From Nitzschia sp. DOCU1 (Eukaryota > Bacillariophyta > Bacillariophyceae > Bacillariales > Bacillariaceae): a stretch of 64,000 bases of DNA. A program made the translations under genes and the position numbers. The stretch's first letter is position 1; each line of letters opens with the position of its first letter. Below the pieces are notes generated by a model. The model did no database searches and had not been told where the DNA came from. It was given only the letters and a program-made list of their open reading frames with translations. This document shows positions 29,567 to 40,986 of the stretch, in pieces. The DNA is taken from positions 2,170,001 to 2,234,000 of the forward strand of contig OX595985.1 in NCBI GenBank assembly GCA_951394045.1, in the 5' to 3' direction.

Positions 29567-31567
29567 CTATGGGGCCAATTCCAGGCAAATCTCTTCTCGA
29601 AGCACTTGATGGATATTGTCAGGTTCATCCTTGTACTTCTCCAGTCGAAAAGGCCACGCCGACAGTCGATGTTGTTGCAGAAGCGCCTGAATCTGGTTGT
29701 TTTCTTCCGCAAACCCGTCACATTCAAAATGTGTCGGGCCACCAATGCTCCAACATGAATTGTAAATCGCAATGGATCGAATCCGTCGGTTCAATTGTAG
29801 GCCTTCCAACAATGCAGTAACCCCTACCTTCCCAATAGCATTGAAGCTCAAGTCTAAATCGACCATATGCAAACCTGGCAAGCGAGTCGCCAATGGCAAG
29901 AGCAGATCATCTGTCAAATCGCAGCCACACAAGGTCAAGGATTCCAGGGAATGATTATTTTCCAAGGCTGAAACCAATGCCTCGATATCGTGTTTCGTCA
30001 GTGGGTTGCGACCCACTTCCAATGCTTTCAAGGTACGATTGTCATGTACTCCTGCAAAGAACGACGCGAGTGAAACTGGTGCAATGCTGCGGTCCAGATC
30101 ATTAAGCTGAACCGTCTCCAGGCTTGTGTTGTGGCGGATACTTTCCGCCAACGCCTTCATGCAATCGTCCGGTAGCTGTACATTTGATAAATCGAGAAAC
30201 TTTAATCCTTTGGTTTCCCCCAGATTTGCCATGAACGAATAAGGGGGAGAGGTTGATTCGGACTCGTTGCTGCCGGACTCTTCGTCGTAGTCCAAGAATG
30301 TAACGTTTGAGACGTTCAGAGACTCAAGCGTTCTATTCACCTGCAGTGCGCCCGTTAGACTTCCCATGTTCATGAGTCGATTGAGTGATAGATCCAAGGC
30401 TATCAATGAAGTATTCCTAAAGATCGCCTGGGCCAACGGCGTTACGTCCAGAACCTGCGGATTCTCGACAAGGATCAAACGTTTTAAACGCCTCGGCGAC
30501 TGCTCCAACAGGTGCCCAATAGCCTTGATTGCGGACTCGCCACCGTCCAAACCTGACAAATCCAAGATCTGCAAGTCGGCGTGGTTCAAAAGGCTTCCAG
30601 CCACCTTTTCACCCGAATCCAAGGGGCAATCATTCCGAACGAATACCAGATGTTCAAGATGTCGAGCACGAGTCAGCAATTGACACAGACATCCCAATGC
30701 ATCCTCTCCCAATAAACATTCTTGCACGGTTAAATGTTGCAATTGACAAGAAGAAGACGCCGACAAGTTGTCAACAAAAAGTGCATCTTGAGTTGGCTGC
30801 TGTCCTAGTGTAATGAAATCGCATTCTTTCAAGCTCACGTCGACAAGTACTGAATTGGCGATTGTTTGAAAGAATACTCCAAAAGAAAGATTCTCAAACG
30901 AGCACTGCTTCAAATCCAAGATCTGAAGGCAAGATGATTTTGAATTCAAGTGGGATGTCAACATGCCCAGTTCGTCCGAAAGAAAGAGAGGGGCTTGCAG
31001 GACGGAGGCCTCGTTGTCTTCACCACCCAAAGACGAAACTGAAGATCCGTCCTTGTCTTCTTGATATGCATGCCGCTCGCCCCTTAATTCGAGCACTTCC
31101 AAGTTCGATAGTAACGGCAGGGCGGAGGGAACTGACGATAGCTGGATGCGATGAATCCATTGTCCCAATGCTTGCCACAGTTCGGGGTCGGAGTAGCCAT
31201 AGGACCATACTTGTAGGCTCTTGGTGGATGAACCTAGGCTAGCTCGAAAATGTTTTTCGATTGTCAAATTCCAGCAAGTTGTCAGAATTCCTTTAATACC
31301 TGGTGGTTTCGCGCCATTGACCGCGACAGTAGATCCGATTTCGAGCTTGAGTGATGGCCAATGCCGTCCAAGCCGCCCACAATAGGTACATTTGTCTCCA
31401 CCATAACACCGGGAACGATTTAGTAGCGTTCGGACTTCGGTTATCAGTTCCACCAAACCCACATGTACGAAATGCCCGTCTTGATGACCCTGCAACGACG
31501 ACAGTGCAAGTGGTGGCGGCTCGTCTCGGATCAGCACGCGAAGCCTGTTTTCTGCCGAACATGCCAT
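29567..31567 (-). CDS. leucine-rich-repeat protein, ribonuclease-inhibitor type
   Basis: A 666-residue single-exon protein; the ATG at 31567 follows a GTG that merely lengthens the frame. The N-terminal ~160 residues are unique and include a Cys/His cluster (CYGGDKCTYCGRLGRH) that could bind a metal. From about 165 to 620 the protein is built of repeats of about 27-29 residues with the pattern LxxLxLxxC/N (for example LQILDLKQCSFENLSFG, LKFLDLSNVQLPDDCM, LKALEVGRNPLTKHDI), the RNI/NLRC type with alternating helix and strand. No NB-ARC, kinase or transmembrane segment is seen, so it is probably a soluble protein-interaction scaffold. Large LRR families of this kind occur in pennate diatoms. 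A dead fragment of a close paralogue lies at 25552-25641. Confidence 0.85.
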   Translation of the reverse strand: MACSAENRLRVLIRDEPPPLALSSLQGHQDGHFVHVGLVELITEVRTLLNRSRCYGGDKCTYCGRLGRHWPSLKLEIGSTVAVNGAKPPGIKGILTTCWNLTIEKHFRASLGSSTKSLQVWSYGYSDPELWQALGQWIHRIQLSSVPSALPLLSNLEVLELRGERHAYQEDKDGSSVSSLGGEDNEASVLQAPLFLSDELGMLTSHLNSKSSCLQILDLKQCSFENLSFGVFFQTIANSVLVDVSLKECDFITLGQQPTQDALFVDNLSASSSCQLQHLTVQECLLGEDALGCLCQLLTRARHLEHLVFVRNDCPLDSGEKVAGSLLNHADLQILDLSGLDGGESAIKAIGHLLEQSPRRLKRLILVENPQVLDVTPLAQAIFRNTSLIALDLSLNRLMNMGSLTGALQVNRTLESLNVSNVTFLDYDEESGSNESESTSPPYSFMANLGETKGLKFLDLSNVQLPDDCMKALAESIRHNTSLETVQLNDLDRSIAPVSLASFFAGVHDNRTLKALEVGRNPLTKHDIEALVSALENNHSLESLTLCGCDLTDDLLLPLATRLPGLHMVDLDLSFNAIGKVGVTALLEGLQLNRRIRSIAIYNSCWSIGGPTHFECDGFAEENNQIQALLQQHRLSAWPFRLEKYKDEPDNIHQVLREEICLELAP

Positions 31568-32155
31568 CACTTTTCTAATTCTCTACTCTGCAGTAGTGGA
31601 ACTAGAGATTTCGAGGACCTTAGAAGTCATTGTGCAACCAGCAAATGCATTAGAAAGTGTATCTTGTTTCATGACACACTCTGCGACTAAAATATGGAGA
31701 CCATGCCGATGCAAAACTATGGAGACTGGTTCGTACTGTCTGTCTGTACCAGGTATCCCAACACAGAACATGCAACTGCGAACCCACAAGCACAACTTTG
31801 CATGTGCAGAATAGCCACAACGAGGCTTTTTGTGTGACGTCGATGAACTGGATAGAATGGCCGTCGTGATGGATGGATGGACGGACGGCGGATGGTTGCG
31901 GCGAGACGCGAGCGAAGCGGCTAAAAGATTCTCAGTCGTGCCTATTTCTGCCACGTGGGTTTTTCAATGCCATCGTCTCCCTTTCTTCGTGTCTTTCTCG
32001 AATCTTATTCGAGATGGTTTGATCGGGCATCGGAGAGTCACATGATGCGAAGGGAGACGTTAGGATCAAGGTATCCCAACAAAGAATGTTTCCAAATTAT
32101 TCCGAATCCGTCAATAGAATCAATCGTCTCCCGACAGTCACAGCAACTGGGGACC
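31568..32155. other. intergenic region between divergent genes
   Basis: 588 bases between the LRR and carrier-fusion genes. The carrier frame stays open back to an ATG at 31967, so part of this may be coding (see that entry). Confidence 0.45.
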
Positions 32156-35005
32156 ATGGAACTTCGTCGAAAGGGAGAGCAATCGAATGCTGCCACCACT
32201 TGGGCCCGCTTGGCCTTGGTGGTGTTAATACTGAATGACAAACAGAGTATGGGTTCGGCATTTCAAGCCGTCAGGGTCACTCGACCAATTTCTTCGACTG
32301 GGCTTGGCCGACATATTACGCCAAACGAGTCAGGCTCATGGACATCGTCCCGACTTCGTTCAAGATCTATAGACGACGAATCGTCTGTCGCGACAAGAAG
32401 TACCCATGTTCCCAATGACAACGGCGATGACCAAGAAGCAAGCGAGAGTATCTTTCGATCGTCAACGATGACGAATCGTCGGATTTTCATGGCATCGGGC
32501 CTAGTGGCCGCTGGAGCTTGGGTCGCGGGAGAACAACCTGCCGAGGCCGGTCTACCAGACTGGTTCCCGTCATTTTTGACCAGTACCCGACCGACGCCAA
32601 GTTTGCCTTGGGTCAAGGATCCCATAAACCCCAAGCGCTCTGGAATTCGAGTACAGGATGCTGAGGCCCTGGGATACAATGTTAGTTTTGTCACTTATTT
32701 GGCTCGATTCTTGTTGAATTTCGATCCACTCGCCCAGCAGTGGTGGATAGATGGAGCCAAGGAAATTCCAAAGAAAGCGACCCAATCAGAAATCTTTGCC
32801 ATTCGCTCGGAACAATTTTCCAGGTTTGCAGCCTCTATCGAACTTGGTCTTTTGCAGGAATTCAATGGCCCGGATGGTCCCAAAAGATTACTCCAAAGTT
32901 TATTGGATCGATTCTGTTCAAAGGACAACAAAATGGCTACATTTGGTGACACCGATGGTTCGTCTAGCAAGCAACGAATAGATCGAGAAATGAAGGAAGC
33001 GAGGCGCCAGCTGGCATTGCTGTTCGGATTGTTAACTGGCGACTCCCAGCCAACTAAAGAAATCACCAAACTCCTGGCGTCAATCGACAATGGATCGTTG
33101 TTGACCATTGAACTTCTACAAGACAGCTCATCTCCTCTCCTGCGTGGCTTCGCTCCTGACGAGGTTCCAGAAATTACGCTGGCTCCACCACAAGCGGGTC
33201 TGGAAGATGGATATTCACAAGCGACGGCCAAGGCGATTATGACACCGACAGGAGAACTTTTGCGTTTGGAAATGTTGGAGAGCGAAGAAGAAGATCGTGG
33301 TGACTTTTTCTACAAGCAACCACCTGTGATAACGATTTCGCCACCCAAGGCGGAGGAAGGAAGACAAGCGCGAGCCACCGCCAAGGTGAAAAAGGGTGTG
33401 CTTCTATCAATCCAGTTGACTGATCCGGGCCAAGGCTACACTCTTGAAGACAACATTCAAGTCCAAGTGGAGCCAGACGACGAGCTAGCACTTGTGCAGC
33501 CTCGATCTCCAAAGGTCAAAGCCGTGCTGGAGATGGCCGTCTCTGGTGTGGAAGTCGTCCAGCCTGGCAGTGGATACGCAGTCGAAAAACCTATTCGAGT
33601 CACCCTTGTCCCACCGAAGGGAGGCAAGCCAGAAGTGATTGGCCTTGGATATTCACAAGGAGAAAGCGGATCCTCCTTTACTACATACCGCATTTTAGGC
33701 GACAACAGAGTCCGTACCTTTGAGAAGGAGCTGGATGACGAGGCAAGGCCGGGAACCGTGTCTGGTACATCAAGTGGAGGCTCCTTACCTCCCCTGCCCT
33801 TTACGAGTAAGGCTTCTTCCTCTCAGCAGCTTCTGAGCCTGCTACCTCAAGGGTTTGGCCTGGAATTCGACAAAGAGAAGAAGAGGTACTTTTTGACAGT
33901 CGACAAGGACTTTGCCTCCACGTACTCTGTCCCGACCGGGGGTACCGCCCGTCTCGTACCAGATTTCGGGCCAAGAGGACAGTCACCCATTGAACGAGAT
34001 ATGAAATTGGATCTTCCAACGTTTCTTAGGTTCTGTGTCTCTGGTGCCATCTGCTCATCAGCGATAAATTTGGCTCTCACACCTCTCGATGTCGTCAAGA
34101 CGAAAGTACAGACCAATCCAAGTAGGTATCCGAAAATCACATCTTCGTTTGTTACAGTCTGGAAGGACGAGGGCCCAGGAACCTTTTTCACTGGATGGAT
34201 TCCAACTGTAACTGGCAATTTCTTCGGAGGGGCTGTATTGTACGCTGCGACAGAGTTGATCCGTCGAAGCTTGACCGAGAGTGCAGGAGCCAATGCCGCT
34301 TCCCTCGAGGTGGCGATAATACTGGTATCCGCTGGAATCTCTTCAGCTATGGCCGCTTCAGTATTCTGCCCGTTTGAAGCGGTGAGGATACGTCTCGTTG
34401 CCCAGCCGGACTTTGGTTCGAACACTGTTGAAGTTGTAAAGCGGATGATTCGCGAAGAAGGTATTGCCTCGCTTTTCAATGCCATCCCTGTATTCCTCGT
34501 CAAGGTACGTGAAAGCAGCTAACAGAGAGTCGACATCAAGCCGGGCACTTCTCAACGAATTCTTCCTGCGAATCAACAGCAAGTTCCCTACGCCTGTGTG
34601 AAGTTCACTATTTTCGATTTATCTACAGAATTCATGTATAAGGCTTATCCAGCCGCTGAAGAAGATCTGAAATTATCACTACTGATCAGCCTAGTGGGAG
34701 GAGTCTTGGGTGGTGTGGCTGCTGCTGCGGTGTCCAATCCTGCCGACACAGTCATCGCAGAACTAAAGAAAGCAAAGTCCAACCAATCTCCACAACAAGC
34801 ATTACAAGCCCTTCTGGACAGAGCAGGGGTGTCTGCTCTTTTTAAAGGGCTACCATTGCGTATGGTCTTCTACAGCTTAACTACTTCGCTGCAATTTCTG
34901 GTCTTTGACGGAGTCAGATTTGCACTAGGAATTGGGCCCGATGATCTCCGTTTGTATCTCGACGTCCTTGGGGGCGCCCTCACCGAGAAGGGAACCATAG
35001 CTTAG
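32156..35005 (+). CDS. phosphate-carrier-type mitochondrial-carrier protein with a long novel N-terminal region
   Basis: Two exons, 32156-34504 and 34580-35005; the 75-nt intron (GTACGT to CAG, phase 0) joins VFLVK to QVPYACVKF. Length 924 residues. The C-terminal ~300 are a three-repeat SLC25 domain with LTPLDVVKTKV, FCPFEAVRIR and VSNPADTVIAEL. The last replaces the usual basic residue exactly as in the phosphate carrier (SLC25A3), and QVPYACVKFTIFD also fits that branch. The chosen start gives a hydrophobic segment (WARLALVVLIL) and MGSAFQ, like a diatom plastid presequence. A Tat-like stretch follows (NRRIFMASGLVAAGAWVAG, then AEA). About 450 residues in the middle include repeated beta units (PGQGYTLEDNIQVQV, PGSGYAVEKPIRVTL). 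In-frame sequence extends up to ATG 31967 (63 more codons), so the start is uncertain. Substrate by homology: phosphate. Location, plastid envelope or mitochondrion, is open. Confidence 0.75.
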
Positions 35006-35061
35006 TAAGGTACTAGAGTTGGCGACAGGTGCTCACAATCTCAGCATTGTCTCATAAAATT

Positions 35062-37561
35062 CTAGGCCAGTGGGTATCCAACTTGTTGAGGCCCGTAGGG
35101 AGAGCTATTCAGCAGATTTGCCCCTCCTCGAGGAACCGTTGTTTCCATGGTCCGGTTGTAAATCTCTCCGTAATTTCCAACAGCAGCAATACAATCGCGA
35201 AAGCACTGGAGCAATGATTCTCCGAAATAGGACACGGCGGGCATCTCAATGGCGGAGGTGCTATCAATGCCATTCTCTTCGGCATAGACTATCGCTGTCT
35301 CCACCCAGTAGACGAACGAAGACCATGTGGAGTCATCATGGCGAGTAACCATGGCGCGACTTTCAAAGTTCTCCGACCAAAAATATGGTTCCGTGAAGGC
35401 AAAGGAGTCCCCAGTTGTAGGCTCAAAGAACTCATTTGTCAACGTCAATTCTTGTCCCATCAGAACGTCAATGGTCCCCTCGGAGAGGGCAGGGAAGCAG
35501 TTAGTCGAATTCAGAACCACAAACTCCACCCTGTCCGGGTCACCGACAAAAATACTTGCAGCTATTGCACCGCAGAACTCAACGTCTAGTCCGCTGAATG
35601 TATCTGTACTTTCCTCGTACATGGCGAATCCTTCTGAAAGCACCACTCCACATCTGAGGAATCCTCGCGTTTGGATACCAATGATTGTCTGGCTAGGCGT
35701 CTGGGTGGGATAGTTGTCCCGAAAGGTAGTTCCAAATGGATAAGAGTAAAGCAGACCTTTCCCTCCTGAGCCGCCTCTGTAGAGGTTGTTGGCTTCACTC
35801 CTAATGCTGAAAATAAACGACAACTCCTGATGGTACAGCTGAACGTAGTTCCCGACAGCAGATACCACCCGGACGGTTCGCTCTGAGAGTACTTCATTTA
35901 GATCAGGGAATTTCTCCATCTCAGTCTCGACATTGCTGCTCGTCAAGTTCAAATTTTCAGCGGTGTAGACAATTTTCACTACAGAATTGACGATGTCGGA
36001 CCAGTCGACGTCATCGTCCTTCGTAACTAGAGAAAGCGGATCTCTTGAATACGTGGCGTTTCCCAGAACGAAATCAATTTCTGGAGAGAGGCCATATAGA
36101 GTCAATTGTTGCGGATTCAAAGTGACTGCTTCGGCGGCAATGACATTGCAAGTAGCGTCATTCATATAATCAATGGCTTCCTTTGGTGTTTCAAATCGAA
36201 CCACCGCGGACCCCGTAAGGACTTGACTTAGAAAGGCTTCTTGTATGGTCCCCTGTAGGACACAAACGCGCATTTCTCGGCAAACACCGGTGAATGGGTC
36301 AAACTGTTGAGCGCAATCGACGTATTCCGGAAGCCCTCCAAATAAAAGGCCGGAGAAGTAGAATGGATACGAAAATGTAAGGCCGCTCCCAGAAGTAAGC
36401 TCATTCAAGTCTCGCTCCATTGTTTGTGAGACGCTCTGAGAGATCAAATCAACGTCTCCTGACACCAACGAGGTGAATCGATTGAAGGCGCTGATAACAA
36501 CCAGCTCGTACTTGGTCTTGTCGCCGAAAACAGCCGCAGCTACAGCTTTGCACTGAAAAGGAAGACTACCGGTGAGTCGACCCGGCGATGCGCAAATTCC
36601 TGAAACAAAAGATGAGAGAAAAGCCACTTACGAGTTCAAAGTTGAATCCTGAATATTCACCCTCAACAAGATACGAAAAGCCGGGCATATCGTCGTACAC
36701 ACCGCAACGAATGTAGCCGCGATCCAGAACTGCTTCCAATGTAGACAGAACTTCAACTTGTGCTGGCGCTGTTTCCGCGGGATCATTTCCTGCTGTATCT
36801 GTATCTGATGATACTGATCCTCCACTCGGTTGTTCCATGCTATTGCCATCGCTGGAATCGTCGACACCAAATCCAAGCCCCAGGGCCACAGCGAGAATCA
36901 CAGCACAAATCAAAACTCCAATGAACAAGTAGCAGAGCACTTTTCGACTCTTCCTTTGTGATGAGTGATCCTTGTTGTTCGTCTCTGGAACTACATCTGC
37001 CACCACTGCCTTCTCAATGATATGTTTGCGGACTCGTTCTTCGATTTCTTGTTCCGATTCTGGTTCCGGTATAGTCGTGGCCTCCACCAACAAATCATTG
37101 TTCTTGGAACCACCATCACCATTCATCGGGGGGGGAGCGGAGAATGTCTCAGAGTATTCCGTAGTACCGGGTAGGGACGCAACATTGCCAGCCGGCCTGA
37201 TCATCCCTGAAGTCGATATGTTGTAGGCTCCCGGCGAAGAAACATTGCGAATTCGCCCTCTCTCAAGAGGGGCGAAATCTATTTCTTCGCCCATGCCCTT
37301 TTTAGTATCGGTGGATGATACTTGGGCTTGTTCACTCTCCTGTGTGCTCGTGCTGAACCGCGTCTGCTCCTTCTCCATTGAATCAGCCTCATCATCAGTG
37401 AGGTCAAGAATCATTTGGGTCCGAGCACTCAGAGAAAGCATAGGCATCAGCGGAACTGGTGAAACCTCCGCGCTTGACGTGGGAGCTTCTGATGAAAGAG
37501 AATTGTGGTCCGGATTTGATTCCATCGGACGATCTGTTGTTGCTGCAACGCGACTTGCCAT
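35062..37561 (-). CDS. membrane receptor-like protein with two bacterial-type solute-binding domains
   Basis: Two exons, 37561-36632 and 36552-35062, with a 79-nt intron (GTAAGT to CAG, phase 0) that joins YSGFNFEL to CKAVAAAVFGD. 806 residues. The N-terminal ~210 residues are hydrophilic and acidic, presumably cytoplasmic. One helix (VLCYLFIGVLICAVILAVAL) then leads to an extracellular part with two SBP_bac_3-like domains. The first starts GYIRCGVYDDMPGFS; the second starts GFLRCGVVLSEGFAMYE and carries GLDVEFCGAIAASIF. The pattern matches bacterial amino-acid-binding proteins such as AapJ. A single-pass receptor with tandem ligand domains would bind polar amino acids or related solutes; no kinase or channel is present, so how it signals is unknown. 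Ends only 56 bases from the carrier gene, which converges with it. Confidence 0.8.
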
Positions 37562-38147
37562 GCTGCTAGCGAGCTTCGAGACTACAGGGTCGACCTGCTA
37601 TCAAGGATGTGGCGAAAGTGAATCGTTCCATCGACAGAAGGAAATGGTTTGTGGACAACACAACCAACACATGCATGATTGAGATGAGAGGCAAAATGAC
37701 TCTTTAGCCCTTACTCGTACTTCACTGGTTTCTCGGCGGCGGAACGGTCAAAAAGTTACGATACACGCAAGATATAGAGGAAAAATATCTTGGGCATATC
37801 TGCGATGTCATCGCAATCGAGCCGGCCTTGCCAGAATCCCGTTCGTCCTTCCGTCGTTCGAGTGGCAGGAAAGATCCCATTGCTGCCCTATCTTTGGAGC
37901 GCGTACTACCGTATCGCTAGTCAGCGTAGCTACTGACCACTTCGTATTCTTGACCTTCCCAACATTGCAGACTAATTCTTATCGGGGTATTCCAAGCATA
38001 AATAGGCAAGGAAGCGAGCGCCACGAACAACTATTGACTGTTTGTCAACGACTTTTGATTCGGCCCTTTTCTGTTCGTCGAACGAACGAGTGACTCGATT
38101 GATCGCTCGGTTGAGCTCTTTCAATTACGTTCAATCCAACAAACAAC
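37562..38147. other. intergenic region between divergent genes
   Basis: 586 bases between the solute-binding receptor and panB. No ORF or RNA gene is supported. Confidence 0.5.
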
Positions 38148-39469
38148 ATGCTGCTACCATTTCATCGAAATTCATCAACTATATGGCGCCATACATCTCG
38201 CTGTATCGGACAACAATTGGGATCCAATACGGCATTGTCGTCGGGCGGGGCGTTTGGGACGACGAGTCGACGCACGTTTGCAACGGTGACTTCCAAGGTA
38301 TCGGCATTGTCCTTGAATGCCAAGAAACGCAAGGGCAAGAAAATTACCATGGTGACGGCATATGATTATCCATCGTCCATCCATGTGGCTCGAGCCGGAA
38401 TCGATGTCATTTTAGTGGGAGATTCTGTGGCCATGGTGGAGCTGGGTCATGAAACGACACAGAGATTAAGTATGGAACATATTCTGCACCACTGTATTTC
38501 GGTCAAACAAGGATTGGAGTTTGTGCGGTCGGGGTCCATGTTGGTGGGAGATATGCCATTTGGGTCTTATGAATATGAAGATACGGATGTAGCTTTACGA
38601 AACGCCTATCGATTTATCAAAGAAGGAGGATGCGATGCGGTCAAACTCGAGGTTGGTACTTCTTCTTGTTTTCGCTATATCCATCTATCTGCCGAAATGA
38701 ACGACTCAATAATAATCTTCCTCGTTCCATTTTTGCCTAGGGAGGAAGTCCAGCCAGAGCAAAGACAGCCCAAAAGATTGTGGATGGAGGTGGTGAGTGG
38801 CATGATGGTACCACTTGAGAAGAATCCACGAGGCAAATTGGTCATCTCGCTGGTATTCACTAACATTGCGTGACTTTTTTGTTGTGTATAGTCGCTGTTA
38901 TGGGTCACATTGGGTTGACACCACAAGCGATTAGTGTCCTTGGTGGATTTCGTGCCCAGGGCCGTACCGCTGTTCGCGCCAGAGCAATGTTAGATGAAGC
39001 CCTTCGATTGCAAGATGCTGGATGCTTTGCGATTGTATTGGAATGCGTGCCGGCAAATGTAGCCGCTGCCATTACAGAAACAATAGAAATACCCACCATT
39101 GGTATTGGTGCCGGCGGGGGAACATCAGGCCAGGTGCTCGTCTTTCATGACATGTTGGGAATGTTGTCCCACCCTCATCATGAAGAGTTTGTCCCTAAAT
39201 TCTGTAAGAAGTACGCCAAAGTGGGGCATGCGATTCAGGAGGGGTTACAAGAGTTCAAGAATGATGTCGAGACTGGTATCTTTCCCGGGGAAGAGTACTC
39301 CCCATATCTCATGACGGCTGGCGAAAAGGAAACCTTTGATGCACTACTTGCCAGGGACGCCGAAGAGCGTCAAAAGAAGCACGAGCTTGCCGCAGCCAAG
39401 TTAACCCAAGCCGACGAATACGAGGCTCTGAAACTCTACGGCAGCGATGGTAGTAAACCAAGCAAGTAA
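38148..39469 (+). CDS. panB: 3-methyl-2-oxobutanoate hydroxymethyltransferase (PanB)
   Basis: Three exons: 38148-38651, 38741-38792 and 38892-39469. The introns of 89 and 99 nt (GTTGGT to TAG, GTGAGT to TAG) restore VKLEGGSPARAK and DGGVAVMGHIGLTPQ exactly. 377 residues. The first ~50 residues are basic and lack acids, with SRRTFATVTSK, a typical mitochondrial presequence. The rest is a full PanB barrel: TAYDYPSS, VGDSVAMVELGH, DMPFGSYE, and the VMGHIGLTPQ, ECVPANVAA and IPTIGIGAGGGTSGQVLVFHD motifs, with the metal-binding Asp and Glu. It transfers a hydroxymethyl group from methylene-tetrahydrofolate to 2-oxoisovalerate, the first committed step to pantothenate and coenzyme A. The middle exon is only 52 nt. 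Confidence 0.95.
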
Positions 39470-39749
39470 AAAATCTCAATGATACAACGATCCATGCTAC
39501 GCCTCGGCTAGAGTAAACACAGAAAAAGTTTGGTGAGTTTCTACGCTATATTCCTGTCTTGATTTGACCGCAACACTAAATGCGATCACATCAAGACATC
39601 CGCAAACCACGGCCGAAACCCTCGTCATAACCGCGATCCCATTCCATAAATTCCATTGCCATGGTAGTCAGTTTACTCCAATCAAGAGGTCAATTTCGAC
39701 CCAGCACAACAAACAACAACACCGAATCCAAACGTCGGAAATGAAATTC
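39470..39749. other. short region between convergent genes
   Basis: 280 bases holding the 3' ends of panB and eIF5A; nothing else seen. Confidence 0.5.
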
Positions 39750-40430
39750 TTAGTTGCCGGAGTTCTCCTTCTTGTAGGCGATGACTTGCTCAATTCCAAC
39801 AGCGGCCTGGACAGTGACAATGACAGTGTTTTCACCTCCATTCCAGGCGTCACGGATCTCCTGAGCCATACCATCGGGAAAGGTCGGAAGGTTCAAATCA
39901 GTCTTCTGGTTGCCAGCTTCGTCCATGAGAGTGAGCTCGTCTCCTTCACCAATGTCAATGACTTCCCAGTCATTGCGGTTGACGATGGGGACGGTGGTTC
40001 CGTGGGTGGAAGGAATCATATCTTCGTACTTCTTTCCAGTGAAAATATCAGTGGCCGTGAAGTTACACTTGGCGTGTCCGTGCTTTCCAGTCTTCGAAAC
40101 GGAAATGTTGAGGACCTTGCAAGGGTGCCCCTTGATCATCATAAATCTACAAAAGAAAAGAAAACGCGGAAATTAGTACCTGCACTGGTGATCCAACATG
40201 GCTAGCTGCAGTTGCCGACAGTTTCGGGTGGTGGAAATGGCTCATTGGCATGCGCGCTGTAGCAAACGTACGGAGTTCTCCGTAGGACAGACGGCGCACA
40301 GACCCATCAACAAGTGGTGCGATGCAACAAAAACATACCCTCCCTTCTTGATTTGACCAGCTTCCATAGGAATCGTGGCGGAGGCACCGGCGTCGGCCGT
40401 CTCGATGGCGTAATCAGCTTCGTCTCCCAT
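39750..40430 (-). CDS. translation factor eIF5A
   Basis: Two exons, 40430-40339 and 40146-39750, separated by a 192-nt intron (GTATGT to TAG, phase 2). The splice joins IKKGG to FMMIKGHPCKV. 162 residues, the normal size. The hypusination loop SKTGKHGHAK is intact, including the Lys that deoxyhypusine synthase modifies. Further matches are FTGKKYEDMIPSTH in the N-terminal SH3-like domain and the C-terminal OB fold ending EQVIAYKK. It aids peptide-bond formation at difficult sequences and translation termination on the ribosome. The ATG sits in an ACCATGG context. It is divergently transcribed from DPH3, 556 bases away. Confidence 0.96.
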
Positions 40431-40986
40431 GGTCAAATTTCAAAAGTTTGTTTCTTACTGACTGGAAAGTCCGTGTTGTGTGACAAAAGAGAGGTTTGTG
40501 GTCTGCCACCAAGAACCGCCAGCAAGGACGCATCGATCGATGGACGGCCAAGGCTGCTCCACGCCGATACTGGCCATCCGCAAGTGTGCGATCCACACCC
40601 AAACATCATGACATACAGGCAGACCGACCCTCACCGTTTGAGTGGCTATGAGAAGCGCCCGTGACACAAAACATGAGATGCGAACTTTTGATTGGCTATC
40701 ACGCAACTCGGGGCTCGCGTCTGTCACTGATGCTGTCTGTCCTTCTTCCAATTTCATATGATTTCTTTGACACCAAAATTCACGACCACCGGTTTTCCCG
40801 CCATTTTGAAAATGGCTCGCCCCGCCGCCCACCGAAAAAATTCAGGGACATTTTCTCCCTCAACCAACACCACACATCATCATCAATGGCATATGGCATC
40901 TCTCCCGCAGGTCTGACACCTAGACATAAAATTTGGACGAGAGAAAAAAGTCTTTGCCCGGGGTTGTTCCTATCATCATCATCATC
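40431..40986. promoter_or_regulatory. divergent promoter region between eIF5A and DPH3
   Basis: 556 bases between two start codons pointing away from each other, so both promoters must lie here or overlap. It ends in an (ATC)n run that continues into the DPH3 ATG. I see no clear TATA box. Confidence 0.5.
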
